A stretch of 64,000 bases of DNA, from positions 696,467 to 760,466 of the forward strand of contig JAAOMT010000659.1 of the NCBI GenBank assembly GCA_016748015.1. The letters are read 5' to 3'. This DNA is from Geosiphon pyriformis. Lineage: Eukaryota; Glomeromycota; Glomeromycetes; Archaeosporales; Geosiphonaceae. Position 1 is the stretch's first letter. Each line of letters begins with the position of its first letter. The notes beneath the pieces are model-generated. The model was not told the DNA's origin. It saw nothing but the letters and a program-made list of their open reading frames with translations, and searched no databases. The translations under genes and the position numbers were made by a program. This document shows, piece after piece, positions 21,286-32,402 of this stretch.

Positions 21286-22667
21286 TTATTAAACTGTTTC
21301 TGTTTTTGATTTTTTTTAAGTAAATTAAAGCTTTTTAAAAAACAGTTATTTCTAAACCAATGACTATTAATTTTATATAAGCAAATATTTTGATTACTTT
21401 TTAAAATATATAACTTGCTTTTAAAACAAAAAAACAATATTTTACTATTTTTATTTAAAAATAATACATAAAATCTAATTAAATAATTAAATAACTTTAA
21501 AAAAACAGCAACAGCCAATTAATACAATAATACTTACAAATTACAGATTGTTGATAGTTATTTTTAAAATTTTTTTACTATCTGGTTTTAACAAAAAACT
21601 ATTATTAGTGTTTTCTAAAAAATAAAAAAAATTTTAAAATACAAAAAAAACAATATTTTTATTATTATTTAGTTTGAATAAAAATTTAAAATTTTAATTT
21701 TAATATCTAAATAATACATGAAATTAGAAAAAAAATTCAAAATTTTGGTAATTAAATATGCCAAAGTTATAAAAAAGTTAATTAAGCAAATAGACTCTAA
21801 AAAAAATTAAACAAAAACTTTATTTTTTTACAAAAGAATTAAGAATTAATTAATCATATGCTTTTTGGTTTTTTTTGGTTTTAAAAAATAATTTTACAAT
21901 AAATATAACTATTAAACTTGTTTAAAAAATCAAAAACAATTAAAAAATATATTTGGAATTCATATTTTTAGTTTTTGTTTTTGTTTTGACTTTAGCTTTT
22001 TAAATAGCTGTTATTTCTTTTGCTAATTAAATTTAAGATTTAAATAAACAGCTTATAGATAAGCTTACTGCTAATTTTATCTGATTATTTAAATTATTAG
22101 CACAAGTAATAAAAAAATTCAATAATATTAGAAACCTAAATTTAAATCTTATATTAAGCAAAATTATAACTTATTTGTATATTACTATTGTAAATTAATT
22201 AAATACTTTTTAAAAAATTGTAACAATTTATTTTTGCTTTTATTAATTTTTAAAAACAATAACAATCAAAACAATAAAATTAATAATAATAATATTTTTA
22301 ATCAAAAATTTAATCATATAAACCTAAATTTTTTTGAAAAAAATTTCTTAATTAAAGTTATTACTTATTAATTTTTAAGTTAATAAGCATATTATTAAAA
22401 AGTAAGAATATAAATTAACAAAAAAAATTTTTTTTATGTATTTAATCTAATTAATAATAATTATAATATAAATAAATTAATTATTAATCTTTTTAATTTT
22501 ACAAAAAAAAACCAAGATTGATTTTATTCTAAATTTTAACAAAGTTACTACATTAATTACTAAAAACAATAAACAATTAAAAACAAAAGTTTTTAAAAAT
22601 TTTTAAAAATTGTACAAAAATTTGAATTTTATTCTATTGTCAAAAATTTTATAAAAACTCAAATACA
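21286..22667 (+). pseudogene. AT-saturated B-family relic: Gag to protease, first part
   Basis: Read on the plus strand this stretch is colinear with the coding strand of B2 Gag-protease (B2 positions about 20110 down to 18680), with almost every C as T and many G as A. Anchors include CTGTTTCTGTTTTTGAT near 21294 and AATCATATAAACCTAAATTT near 22312 (the end of Gag). TTGTACAAAAATTTGAATTT near 22611 matches the protease leader that codes for EIVQKFGPY. LINE1 interrupts it at 22667. No open frame survives. Confidence 0.82.
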
Positions 22668-22824
22668 AAAAAAAAAAACTTCTTTCTTTCCTTCATCCAA
22701 AAATCCCAAAAAAGAGTCTATAGTTTTTTTGAAAGAAGTTTTTTTTTTTTTTTTTACCATTCAGTACAATAAATCAAAACCATTCTTTGATTACGAGGCC
22801 ACTGTTGGCTCTGTTATTACTGTT

Positions 22825-24623
22825 ATGAAGAAAATTGTTAAAGCTTCTGGTTCTGAGGGTGGTTTCAAGACTGTTGCATCAAGGAAGAAGAAAAAGAGAG
22901 GTGTGTTGGAAGAAGGTATTGATAATAAAGGGGTTGCTGCTGAAGCTCTTGGTACTCGTTCATGGGGTTCTGAGACTGGTGACACTATGGAATCTGAGAG
23001 TATTGACATGGAGGAAGAATGCTTGGTTAAAGAGACTAGTGTAGACTATGATGATAATAGTACTCTCATAGGAGGGAATCCTGATCAAACACCAAAGGGT
23101 TTGCATGTAAAGACCAAGAAAGTATTAGGGAAACCGTTGGGTGTAATTAATTATGATACTGTTGATGCAGAAGATAATGTGTTGGATGATTCTCTTCTTC
23201 TCCTATCTTCTCTTCCAGTCAAGCCATCCGTTCAAGTGCCTGTTCGCAAATCCTTTGCTTTAGATATTGATCTGGTAGCAGTGGCTGGAAAATTCTCTCA
23301 GAAAAAAGTCGATTTTGTCAGAAAAATCTTTTCAGGTGTAAATGGTTTTGGGAGAGTCTCTACTCCCTCAAAATTTGGTGGAATCATCTGGGTATCTTTC
23401 ACTTCTGAAAAAGCAATGATGGCAGCTGTGCAGTTGGCAAATGATTATGGTGTTGTGGTAAACACTAATCTTAAGTGCCCTATCAACAATTATACAAATT
23501 GGGCAATTGTGTTGAAAGAAATTCCTGTGGGAACTTCCATTGAGGCAGTGCGTGCAGCCATTTCTGAATTTGGGTTTATTAAGTCGATCAAAATGCAGTT
23601 GGTGGGTCTATGGCAAAAGGCAATCATCAAATTAGAGGATCAAATTTAGGCTAATCTCTTGGCAGCTGAGTGGTCTATCCTTATTGGGAAAGATGCGGTG
23701 TGTGTGGCCCAAGCCGATATTGACAAACAAACATGGAATGCCAAAGATGAGTTTAGGGCTTTGCTTTATATGCCCCTCATGGACACCAATGCTCATGATT
23801 TCTGGGACTTCATTGGTTTGATTGGTGGGAAAACATGTGTTATTGAATGCAGTTCTGTTAGTTATGTCTGAACACACTGTGCCACTGTGTGCTTTGATTC
23901 TGAGGATAGCTTTATTCAGGCAATGACAAACACTTCTGTTATAAAAGGTGTTGGTCTCTGATAATCTTGTTTAACTACTGCATGGTGCTCAATTTGCAAA
24001 ACTTCTGGTTATATTTCTCTTGCTTGTCATACTGCTAGTGTGTCCTCAAGTCCTAGGAGCAAAAGAGCTCCTCTTTCGGCTCAGGATCAGTTCTGTCTGG
24101 CAAAGATTTATGAAAAAAAATCTGCTCTGTTTCTCATCCTTTGGCTTTCAGTGGAAAAACTTGGGCCTCCGTGGTTGGTAATCCACTCCTGATAGTGTTT
24201 TTTGGTGATTCAGCTCAATCTGGTTCTATATCTTATGATAAATCTCTTCTGACTGTTAATGGCGAATTGGAAGACCGTTTGAAGAATATTGAAAGCAGTC
24301 TTGTCAGCCTTACAGGACAGATTGGTGAGTTGGCTAAGAAGTTGGACTTATTCATGCCAGCAGTTTCTCAGCCTAGCCCTGGATGTCAGCTGCTGGTAAC
24401 CCTCCCATCGCAGAATTAAGGGGAGGATATAGTGATGGAAGTGGGTTTGGGTGATGCCACTAGTGACAAGACTGCTGCCATTCTTGGTTCAACTGCCTCA
24501 CCTAAGATTGTAAAATTGGAAAACATGTTGGAAGATCTCTCTGCTTTGGTCATAAGCCTATCAGCGCACTTGGATGGTTTGGCTTTGGCAGGTGGTGCTT
24601 TTCCTTTACCTCTTTCTCAATGA
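22825..24623 (+). pseudogene. LINE1 ORF1 (RRM-like and zinc-knuckle-like RNA-binding protein)
   Basis: I chose the ATG at 22825 because LINE2 has its equivalent at 52709. The N-terminal part is acidic with a KKKKR patch. An RRM-like fold follows: NWAIVLKEIPVGTSIEAVRAA, then FGFIKSIKMQ, then QKAIIKL, interrupted by TAG at 23647-23649. Further on is CSICKTSGYISLAC, a CX2CX4-knuckle with Tyr where His is expected. The C-terminal part has a predicted helix (LEDRLKNIESSLVSLTGQI) suited to a coiled coil. Further stops lie near 23869, 23959 and 24418. ORF1 proteins of LINEs bind the element RNA. Confidence 0.83.
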
Positions 24624-26038
24624 ATGGTCTGATATAGAAAATTGCTACATGTAATATTCATGGATTGAACAATCCTGTGAAGCAAAATAATGTCATTCAT
24701 TGGCACAAGGATATGGACAATTTAGTTTCTATTTTCACAGAGTCAAAGCTTAAAGAGAAAGTTTGTCTATGGTTGGCCGACAAATTTGATGGTGTTCGGG
24801 TTTTTACTTCTGGTCTGAATTCTGGTTCTTCGGGTGCTGGGATGTTAATTGTCGTGAATTCTTCTTTAGCAAAGCACATCTGTAAAATTTCTGAGGTGCC
24901 TGGTCGGCTCTTATCTATCAAGTTGCTTTTCAAAAATAAACTTTCAGTGTCTATTTTGGGGCTCTATGCTGGTATGTCACCAGTGGCTTGGTTTTTTCAG
25001 GCTGGTGAGATCAACTCTCTTATTGCTAAAGCCATTAATGAGTCCTCTTTTGTTATTCTTGGTGGTAATTTTAATGAGAATGGTTCACACAAATGTGCCA
25101 GTTTCAAAAAATGTTCTAATTTGGGTTTGATTAACTCTCTGGGAGGGAGCTCTTTTGTAAAATCACCTACTTGGTGCAATTCTTATGGTATTACTAAGAC
25201 AATTGACTACGTGTTTGTTTCTTCTAATTTGGTTGGTGTAGTGATGGATTGTGGTGTGGATGGTGTTGGGGAATATTTTGATACTGATCACAAGGCTGTT
25301 TATATTTCTGTGGAACTGGGTGGCCTGCTCAATGTTCAGCTGAATTTACTGCGCAAACAGGCTAATAAAGATCATTGGAAGTATGATATCAAAAATACCA
25401 GTGAGATTAAGTGGTTAGAATTCAGGAATGCTATGGCTGCTAATGCTGTTATGTTTTCAGATGAGTTTGTTATGGCTAAGCAGTTTTCTGATCTGGATGC
25501 AATATGGGACATTGTTTATAAGGTTGTGGTTCTTTCTGCTAGTGGTACATTTAAGAAAAAATGGTTTAGGGGTTTCGATTGTGTTTTTAATAAGGTTTCT
25601 TTCTGGTTTTATAAATTGAAGCTACTTGTGTCTAAACTGGTGAAGGCTTCTCAGATGGTTTCTGGCAGGAATTTTGCCTTGTTGTTGGATACTTGGAACA
25701 GGCTTGATTCTGTGGGCACTTCAATGATAAGATTTTTGTTTCTTTCTGGTGTCGGTTTTGATGCAATCCATTCTGGGCTGGCTAAGGTGAAAAAGTCTTA
25801 CTGCTCTTCTAAGTTGTTGAAATCAAAGCAAGCTGAAGAATCTGGTATAAGGCAGACTATTGAGAGAAGGATGGAGAGTTTTGAGGTGGATAAGGGTCAT
25901 ACCATTAGAAGTGTTTTGGAGCATCTTTTTTATAAAGTGGTGCTGGATTATTTGGTGGATGGTAGGGAGTTGGTCTTGGAGCCTGAGTTAGTTAAATCTA
26001 AGGTGGATGGAATTATGGAGGGTTGAACTCGAAAACGT
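24620..26038 (+). pseudogene. LINE1 ORF2, endonuclease part
   Basis: The ATG at 24620 overlaps the ORF1 stop as ATGA. A stop replaces Trp six codons later (LINE2 has TGG). The endonuclease/exonuclease/phosphatase domain then reads ATCNIHGLNN, FTESKL, ILGLYAGMSP, ILGGNFNEN, DYVFVSS and DTDHKAV. The catalytic GDFN motif reads GNFN here (Asp to Asn). The rest, to a TGA at 26024-26026, is the linker to RT (KKSYCSSKL, RRMESFEVDKG). This domain would nick target DNA to prime reverse transcription. Confidence 0.88.
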
Positions 26039-27700
26039 GTGGTGGCTTCTGATATCTCTGGTGATTGGGCTAGGCAATTTTGGCCTTTGGATCATGTCTT
26101 TGATGGTGCCTTTTTGAATGTAATACATTCAATCAGTTTCAATGAGATGTTTGGTGTTGTTTCAAATTTGCCCAATGGGAAAGTGGCTGGTCTTTCTGGT
26201 ATCAATAATAAACTTTGGAAACATGGTCTTGAATATGTTTTTGGTGCTCTTAAATTTTTGTTTAGGTTGTGAGTCTGTGCCTGGGCCCTGGAGGGAAGCC
26301 TGGGTCTCAATAATCTCTAAATTTTATGAGTGGGAAAGGGTTCTTACAAATACCCATCTGATTGCTTTGATTGAGACAGCTCACAAGGTCCTTTCCAAGA
26401 TTTTGTCAGATCGGATTTCTCTGGCTTGTAGCAGTTTTGATGTCCTTTGTGGGGACAATTTCTCTGTCCTGAAGGGTACGTCTACTCAATCACCTATCTT
26501 TGCTATTGGTTCAGTAATTGAAGATGCTTTGAAAAAGAACTAGGAGTTGTGATTAGTTTTACAAGATATGCGCAAAGCTTATGATTCTGTTGGTTGGGAG
26601 CATCTCAAGAGAAGTTTGGTTAGGATCAAAATGTGTGACAAATTTATCAGGTTTTTTGATAGCATTTATAATAGTCGCACTAACAGAGTGATAACGGATT
26701 TTGGTTTGACTGATGGATATCATGTTCACGATAGGTTGGATTAAGGGGAGGTTTTTTCGCCACTTCTCTGGCACATATTTTATGACTCACTTTTGTGTGA
26801 GATTAAGAGACAGGAGAGCATTTATGGTTACAGGTTGATTTCTCATTTCGTTTCTAAGACTGGCCAGATGGAATCGCAAGCTGGACTGTCATTATTTCTG
26901 GCTGCTGGTGCTTTTGTTGATGATACTATCTGGGTTGATAGCAGCCAAGCTGCTACACAACACATTCTCAATGTTGCTAGTGAGTTTTTTCATTTAAATG
27001 ACATTTCAATAAACAATAACAAGACTGTGAGCATTCCTATCAACTGTCAAGTCGCTGCTCCTTATTTAACTATCAGTAGTGTGCCAATTTCCATCACTAA
27101 AAGAGGTGAACCTCATCAGTATCTGGGTATTTTTTTGTTTTCTGAGGGTCTTTTGAAGCCTAGCTTAGTTAAGGCACATTTGAATGTTTGGTTTTTTGTC
27201 AATCTTATTCTGAGAAAAGTTATTTCAGATAAACAGCTTGCTTATTTGGTGTCTTCAGTTCTCTTTCCTATCGTCAGCTACAGAACTCAGTTCAGTTTTA
27301 TTCCTCTCAGTGTGTATAATAAATGGGACACTTTGGTTTGCAAAAATCTGAAATCCAAATCTGGGCTGCCTCTGGACTTTTCCAATGATGCTTTTCATCA
27401 TCCTTCATTGTACAATTTAAAAACTTTTGAGCAGATTCAGGCTGAAAGCAAGTCAGCTTCTGTTATTACTTTTGCGAATTCGGTTGGTGTTTTGGGTTGC
27501 TTATTTTCTCATAGGTCTCATGATCTCCAGGTTCTTAGCTGGTGTCCTCATTACCCTTTGTTATTTCCTGTTTATGTTGGGGTTAGCCCTTCAAACAATT
27601 TTTTGGTGGGTGTGGTTCATATTTTTTCTGGGTGTGATTTGTCTTTGGATGGCTCTCTGGCTGGTGCTTTTTGTCTTTAGAATGGTACTCCTATGCCTCT
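26039..27700 (+). pseudogene. LINE1 ORF2, reverse transcriptase part
   Basis: Motifs in order are LPNGKVAGLSGINNKLW, PWREAWVSIISK, ETAHKVLSKILSDRI, DMRKAYDSVGWEHL (catalytic Asp), GEVFSPLLWHIFYD and FVDDTIWVDSS (near 26911), the catalytic FVDD box, intact. An 11-bp deletion near 26226 relative to LINE2 shifts the frame. A TAG near 26542 and a TAA in DRLD*GEV add stops. The thumb continues to about 27400. Confidence 0.9.
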
Positions 27701-29297
27701 AGTTCTCAGCAAAACAATTTTTTTCAAATGTGTTCTTTCCTTTAGGCGTTATGGTATTGCTTTTGTAGAACAGCTTCGTAACCAAAATAGCATTGTTTTT
27801 GATTGGAAGACTTTTAAGCGTTGGAAAAAACTGGACCCCCATGGCCCAGTCCCCTCCTGATTTGAGCTCTCTGTATGTTTTCTTGGTAGTGTAGCTTCTC
27901 TTTCTGATCATTTTCCTCATAGGGGTGTTTGTGGCTCTTCTGACATTTGTCAGTCTTTTGGTTTTGATGTTATTTGTAATGATCTATTGAATGTTGGTGC
28001 TGCCTGCCTCTCTGTATACACAAATGGGTCTCTGAGTAACTTGGGCACTGTTGATATGTTGGCTGGTGCTGCAGTTTTCTTTGAGAACATTGATTTGGGT
28101 CTGGGTGTGAGGGTTTCTGGTTTGGTTTCTTTTACTTTGGCAGAGTTGCAGGCCATTGCTTTAGCTCTTGAGTGTGTTCTTTCTTCTCATTCAGTTGACT
28201 TGTTCTCAGACAGCCAAGTGGCCATAGATGCTTATAGGTCAGAGTCTTTATTGGCTGGCCCTGATTTTAAGAATTGTTGTTGGATTGAGCGTCGTCACAT
28301 CACCAATGTCATTCATTGCAAAAATTTGGATGTTAATTGGATTAAGGTTAAGGGCCATTCAGGTGTTTCAGGCAATGAGCATGCTAATGCACTTGCTAAG
28401 GAAGCTGTCTTTTCTGCCTGGCACTTGCCCCACTTGGTCAGTGAGAGGTTTTTGAAGGCTGGTATTAATATGGTTTCTGGCAATTCAAGGCATTTTGTTC
28501 ATAACATATTCAGATCAATTCATCATGCACATTGGGAGGTTGGTTCTGGTTCCCGGGTTGTTCCAGGGTGTATGCATGCTGATATTGACTGGTTGAGGTC
28601 TTCTTTGGTGTGGTACCCAGATTTCCACATGGCGACTGGTTTTACTAGTACTCGGACAGCTGGCTTTTGTACATATTTCATGAAAGCCTTTCATCATCGC
28701 CTTCCTGTTGCTATGCAAAAATGTCTGTATGATAGGGTTTATCTCAGTGTGGTTTGTTTGTTCTGTGGTGAGGTTGAAGTCTCAGACCATGTCTTTTCTT
28801 GCTCTTTTGATGCTGATAGCCACACTGGTTTGTTGGACACTTATGCAGCTGTCTGAGAGGTGCATTCTGGCCTGTTTTGTTCTTTTTCGTGCATATTGCA
28901 GTTGTTGTCAACTTGCATTTCAGATTTGTCTGTCAGTATGGCCCTGTGTAAAGACTTTGTTTTCGGCGATTGGTATTGTGAGTCTGTTTCTGTTTACAAG
29001 AATCCTAAGGTGGCAGTGGTTGAAGTTGTGGATTTTGTGCAAGAATTTTGTCTTGCATTTCGTGATAATATCTGGCTAGTTCGTGTAAAACACCGGGCCA
29101 TTATGGAGAGGAATAAGCTGATTCTACATGATGGTTTTATTTCTGTCACTGTTTCTGGTTTTTCTACATGGTTTTTAGCTGGAGTGATTAGGTTGTTGGG
29201 CATTGCTAATGCACTTGGCATCAGTTTTGGGTATTGTAAGCATTGTTTGTTTTATGCAGGTGTTGGTGACATGGCTTTCATTCATATAAGTGTGTAG
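27701..29297 (+). pseudogene. LINE1 ORF2, RNase H and C-terminal tail
   Basis: RNase H motifs are VYTNGSLSN (YTDGS changed to YTNGS), AELQAIALALE, LFSDSQVAID and WIKVKGHSGVSGNEHANALAKEA. All the expected catalytic blocks are in order except the first Asp. The tail carries CLFCGEVEVSDHVFSC, a CX2CX7HX3C arrangement that could bind zinc. A TGA at 28854-28856 interrupts the tail, and the same frame runs to TAG at 29295-29297. Confidence 0.88.
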
Positions 29298-29438
29298 TGT
29301 TGTTCTGACTAGTCTTAGTGTCTGGTCGCGTGTAGTGAAGGCATGATTCACACCTAGTTTAGATCATTTATATGATGTATAGCACTAGGTGGCATTTGGA
29401 CTTCACTCGTTAAACTTTAAAAAAAAAAAAAAAAAAAT

Positions 29439-29781
29439 TCAAATACATATTACTTTTAGCCAACTAATAATCTATTTTTAGTTCAAAAAAAATCTGTATA
29501 AATTCTTAATTCTAAAAAAAAAGATTTCAAAAACCAATAAGTGTTTTTATTAAACTGAATTTTATAATAATAATAATAATATTTTTTTAATTTACAAAGT
29601 TTAAATAATTTGTTATTTTATTAACTTAATTTTAAATAACAGATTATTTGTTAATATTATTGTTAAATACTTTTTTAAAGTAATTGATAAAAAAATTAAT
29701 AAATCTTTAATTTAGCTTATAATTAATATATATAATAATAAAGAAAAAGTTTTAATATAATTAAAGCTATTTTGTTTATAT
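29439..29781 (+). pseudogene. AT-saturated B-family relic: protease, second part
   Basis: After the LINE1 target duplication the sequence goes on exactly where 22667 stopped. TCAAATACATATTACTTTTA matches B2 coding TCAGCACATATCACTTTTG. Later stretches match the protease core (GYFIDLI...IAKHF...GRKIN) down to the part of B2 that codes for SIAKAVPV. All C/G-to-T/A differences are of the transition type. This confirms that LINE1 entered an existing relic. Confidence 0.82.
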
Positions 29782-30471
29782 TATTATAGATTAGAATAAT
29801 AAGCTAATAAATAATAAAATAAAACAGAATTATATGATTAATAAAATTAAAAAGAAAATTTTAACTTTAAAATATAAATTAAATTAATATAAATTTATTG
29901 TATAAGATTAATCTCATAAATATCTTAGTTGTTAATTTTTTTAAAAAATAACAAAAAAATTTAAAAATAGAAAAATAATATATTAATATAATTTTATGTC
30001 TTATATTAATATTTTTAAAATTTAATATCAGATATTAATTGCATTTTTCAATAATATTTATTTAATAATTTTTAAAACTAAAAATTATAAATAAATACCA
30101 ACAAATAATCTTTTATTCATAAATGTTTAAATACTTAAAAAAACAAAAAAAATAAACAAATTAAAAAAATTAAATATTTAAAAATAATTTCTATTATTTT
30201 GATTTATATATATCAAATATATTAAAATATGTTTTTTTATAATTAAAAAATATATTACTTATGTAACTATTTAAAATAACTATTAATTAAATTAATAATT
30301 AAGTTAATGATTAAGTTATTAATTAAATTAATAATTAAGTTAATAGTCAGATTATTAATTAGATTATTAATTAGATTATTGATTATTTTTTAAAAATAAG
30401 ATGGCTAACTATATAATATTAATAACTAATATATAAATAATTAATAAAAATTATAGTTTTTAATTATAATA
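29782..30471 (-). repeat. AT-saturated B-family LTR (relic)
   Basis: The 690-bp stretch aligns end to end with the B LTRs. It begins TATTATAGATTAGAATAAT, for TGTTATGGATTAGAGTAAC. Its array of ATTAAGTTAAT-type units near 30280-30385 stands for GATCAGGTCAAT, and it ends TTATAATA for CCATAACA. Its orientation is that of the minus-strand elements, opposite to the relic coding part on its left. Confidence 0.85.
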
Positions 30472-31079
30472 TTATGTTTTATATTATAAATATTTATATA
30501 TAATTTTATATAAAAGTTTTGTTTTTAAAAAATAATTTTATTGTTTTAAAGTTAGTTAATTTTGTTTGTAATTTGGTAATTGGTCATAAAAAAAAGATTT
30601 AATTAGCTTAAATTTAAGACTAAATTAGAAAAAAATAACAGATTATATATAAATAACTTTGTATTTTTTGTTGTATATAATCTTTTAATTATTATATTTT
30701 ATAATATAATATAAATACTTAATATTATAAAAGCTTATATTATAGTTTTTGGTTTAAAATAAGCTGTTTATTTTTTTGGTTTTAACAATAATGTTATAAT
30801 AAAAATAAATACATAATATAGTTTTAATTGGCTTAAGTGGTTATATATAACAAACATTTAAATTATGTTTAATATAAATACTTAATTTGTATTAAATTGT
30901 GATTGGGCTTTGTTTATTAAATAAATAAATATTATTAAAACTAGTTTTAGTGTATTTTTTTAATTAAAAAAAAAAGTGCTTTTAAATTAATTAAAGACAG
31001 AAAATTTCAAGAAAAACATTTCAATAATGTGGTGTTTAATTGTTTTTACTACCAAAAAGACTTCTAAGCAGTAATATAC
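30472..31079. other. AT-rich spacer, no gene seen
   Basis: It is very AT-rich up to about 30950, where it becomes somewhat less so (AAAGACAGAAAATTTCAAG). I see no open frame of substance and no clear match to the A, B or LINE families, though an older relic is possible. B3 is inserted at its right end, after ATAC. Confidence 0.6.
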
Positions 31080-31675
31080 TGTTACAGATTGGAGTAACAA
31101 GCTAATGGATAGCAAGGGAGAACAGTATTGTATGGTGATGGAAATAAACAAAGAGGGAATTACAATAAAGGAGCGAATTAAATGAGTAAGGATTTAATAT
31201 GCATAATCAGTCTCATAAAAATCACAGTTGCTAATCTTTTCTTAAATCTGAAGGTAGAGGAATAGTCCATGATTGTCAACAAGATAACACCACTGCTATT
31301 ATTTTATGTTTCAACTCGGCAATTCTTAGAATCAATAACAGGTATCATTGTGCTTTTTAATCATTTCTTTTATTCAATGAATTACAAGAGCAAGCCAATT
31401 GCTTCTTAGGCTAATTCTAACAAATACAAATCAAAAAGGGGAAAAGATAAGGTATGTAAATGCCAACAAGTAAATACTTGAAGGTAAAAAAAGGGAAATA
31501 AGCAATATGAGAGGAAGTAATTGATATTGTTTTATTTCATTACTTTGATCATGTTTTTCTACAGCTAAGGGAATCATCACTTATATAGTTATCTAAAAAT
31601 AGGGTGGCTAATTATATGACATCAGTGGCTAATACATGTGATAACTAATAAAAACTTTGGGTTTCAACCATAACA
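31080..31675 (-). repeat. 3' LTR of B3, with an internal deletion
   Basis: It begins TGTTACAGATTGG and ends CAACCATAACA. It lacks the whole 12-bp repeat array that the right LTR carries at 38523-38608. The junction TATCTAAA at about 31590 is the short direct repeat that flanks the array in the right LTR. Confidence 0.93.
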
Positions 31676-32400
31676 TCATCCTCTTCAAAGAGATTGAGCT
31701 CCAGCAAAATTAAGCTATTTATGAGATAGTCTATGTGAAGAGTTTTGTCTAACTCAAAACTAACTAGTTTGTTGAAGTCTTTTGTAGACAAGGTATATAA
31801 TACTTGAGGTGAAATAAGTTTTGTATCCAAGAGACCAAATCTTTGTATAAGAGTTCTGACTCTTCTAGCAATGATCAAAACTCTTAGAACATCTAATCGT
31901 ATAATGCCCAAAATTTCCACTTGTATCTCTGAAGTTGTTTTCTTCATGAGCTTCATGTCTTCTATGATTTCACCAAGACAACCATAGAGTTCTAGTTGTC
32001 TTCCATATGACAAGTTTTTGTCTATAGGCAAGATTTCTTGTATTGTTTTTCCAATTGTGCTGAAAAGTGAAAGTATCACTGCTGTTATGCTTTCCAGCAG
32101 GTATTTATCCATTTTGCCACCAATTCTTTCTCTTCTGGTAGTTGTTTTCTTTGGTCTGATAACAGTGTGAGTTCTACTGTTGTCTGTTATGGTGGTTTGT
32201 TTTCCAATAGTCAGAGTAGTATTTGGATAGTTCTTGATCCAGTACTCATGAAGAGTATAGAAAGTGTTTTAAATGTTTTGATCCAGGAAATAATTGTTTA
32301 TGTTGATTGAAGATACCTCTGTTTTGGAAATGGTGCATTTATTTATATCTGATTTTTGCTGATCATTTGGGTTGGTATTACCACAACAGGTAACCAATTA
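31663..32400 (-). pseudogene. B3 3' ORF downstream of integrase, unknown function
   Basis: An open part of about 155 codons runs from 32112 to 31645, with MDKYLLESITAVILSLFSTIGK, LSYGRQLELYGCLGEIIEDMK and VRTLIQRFGLLD. It is preceded upstream by the segment matching YWIKNYPN...KQTTIT of B2, cut by a stop near 32270. It extends to the edge of the 3' LTR. No domain is recognised; it is mostly helical, with one moderately hydrophobic segment. Confidence 0.6.
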
Positions 32401-32402
32401 GG

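Larger units (their letters stand above)
22668..29438 (+). mobile_element. LINE1: non-LTR retrotransposon (EN-RT-RNase H, Tad/I-like), full-length, degenerate
   Basis: The element has a 5' leader, ORF1 (22825-24623), ORF2 (24620-29297), a short 3' UTR and a terminal A tract (29419-29438). It is flanked by TCAAATACA at 22659-22667 and 29439-29447, a 9-bp target duplication. ORF2 has an apurinic-type endonuclease, RT and a C-terminal RNase H. That domain set is typical of Tad1 and I/R1-group LINEs; the clade call is inference. Several stops and one 11-bp deletion relative to LINE2 disable it. Confidence 0.93.

Noticed and set aside
21195-21518. 107-codon minus-strand frame next to the B2 LTR
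   Set aside because: It lies on the noncoding strand of the AT-saturated Gag relic and is open only because GC-poor sequence here happens to lack stops.
22791-29221. Minus-strand open frames inside LINE1
   Set aside because: They are mirror frames of the coding strand, with no domain and with low-complexity or antisense composition.
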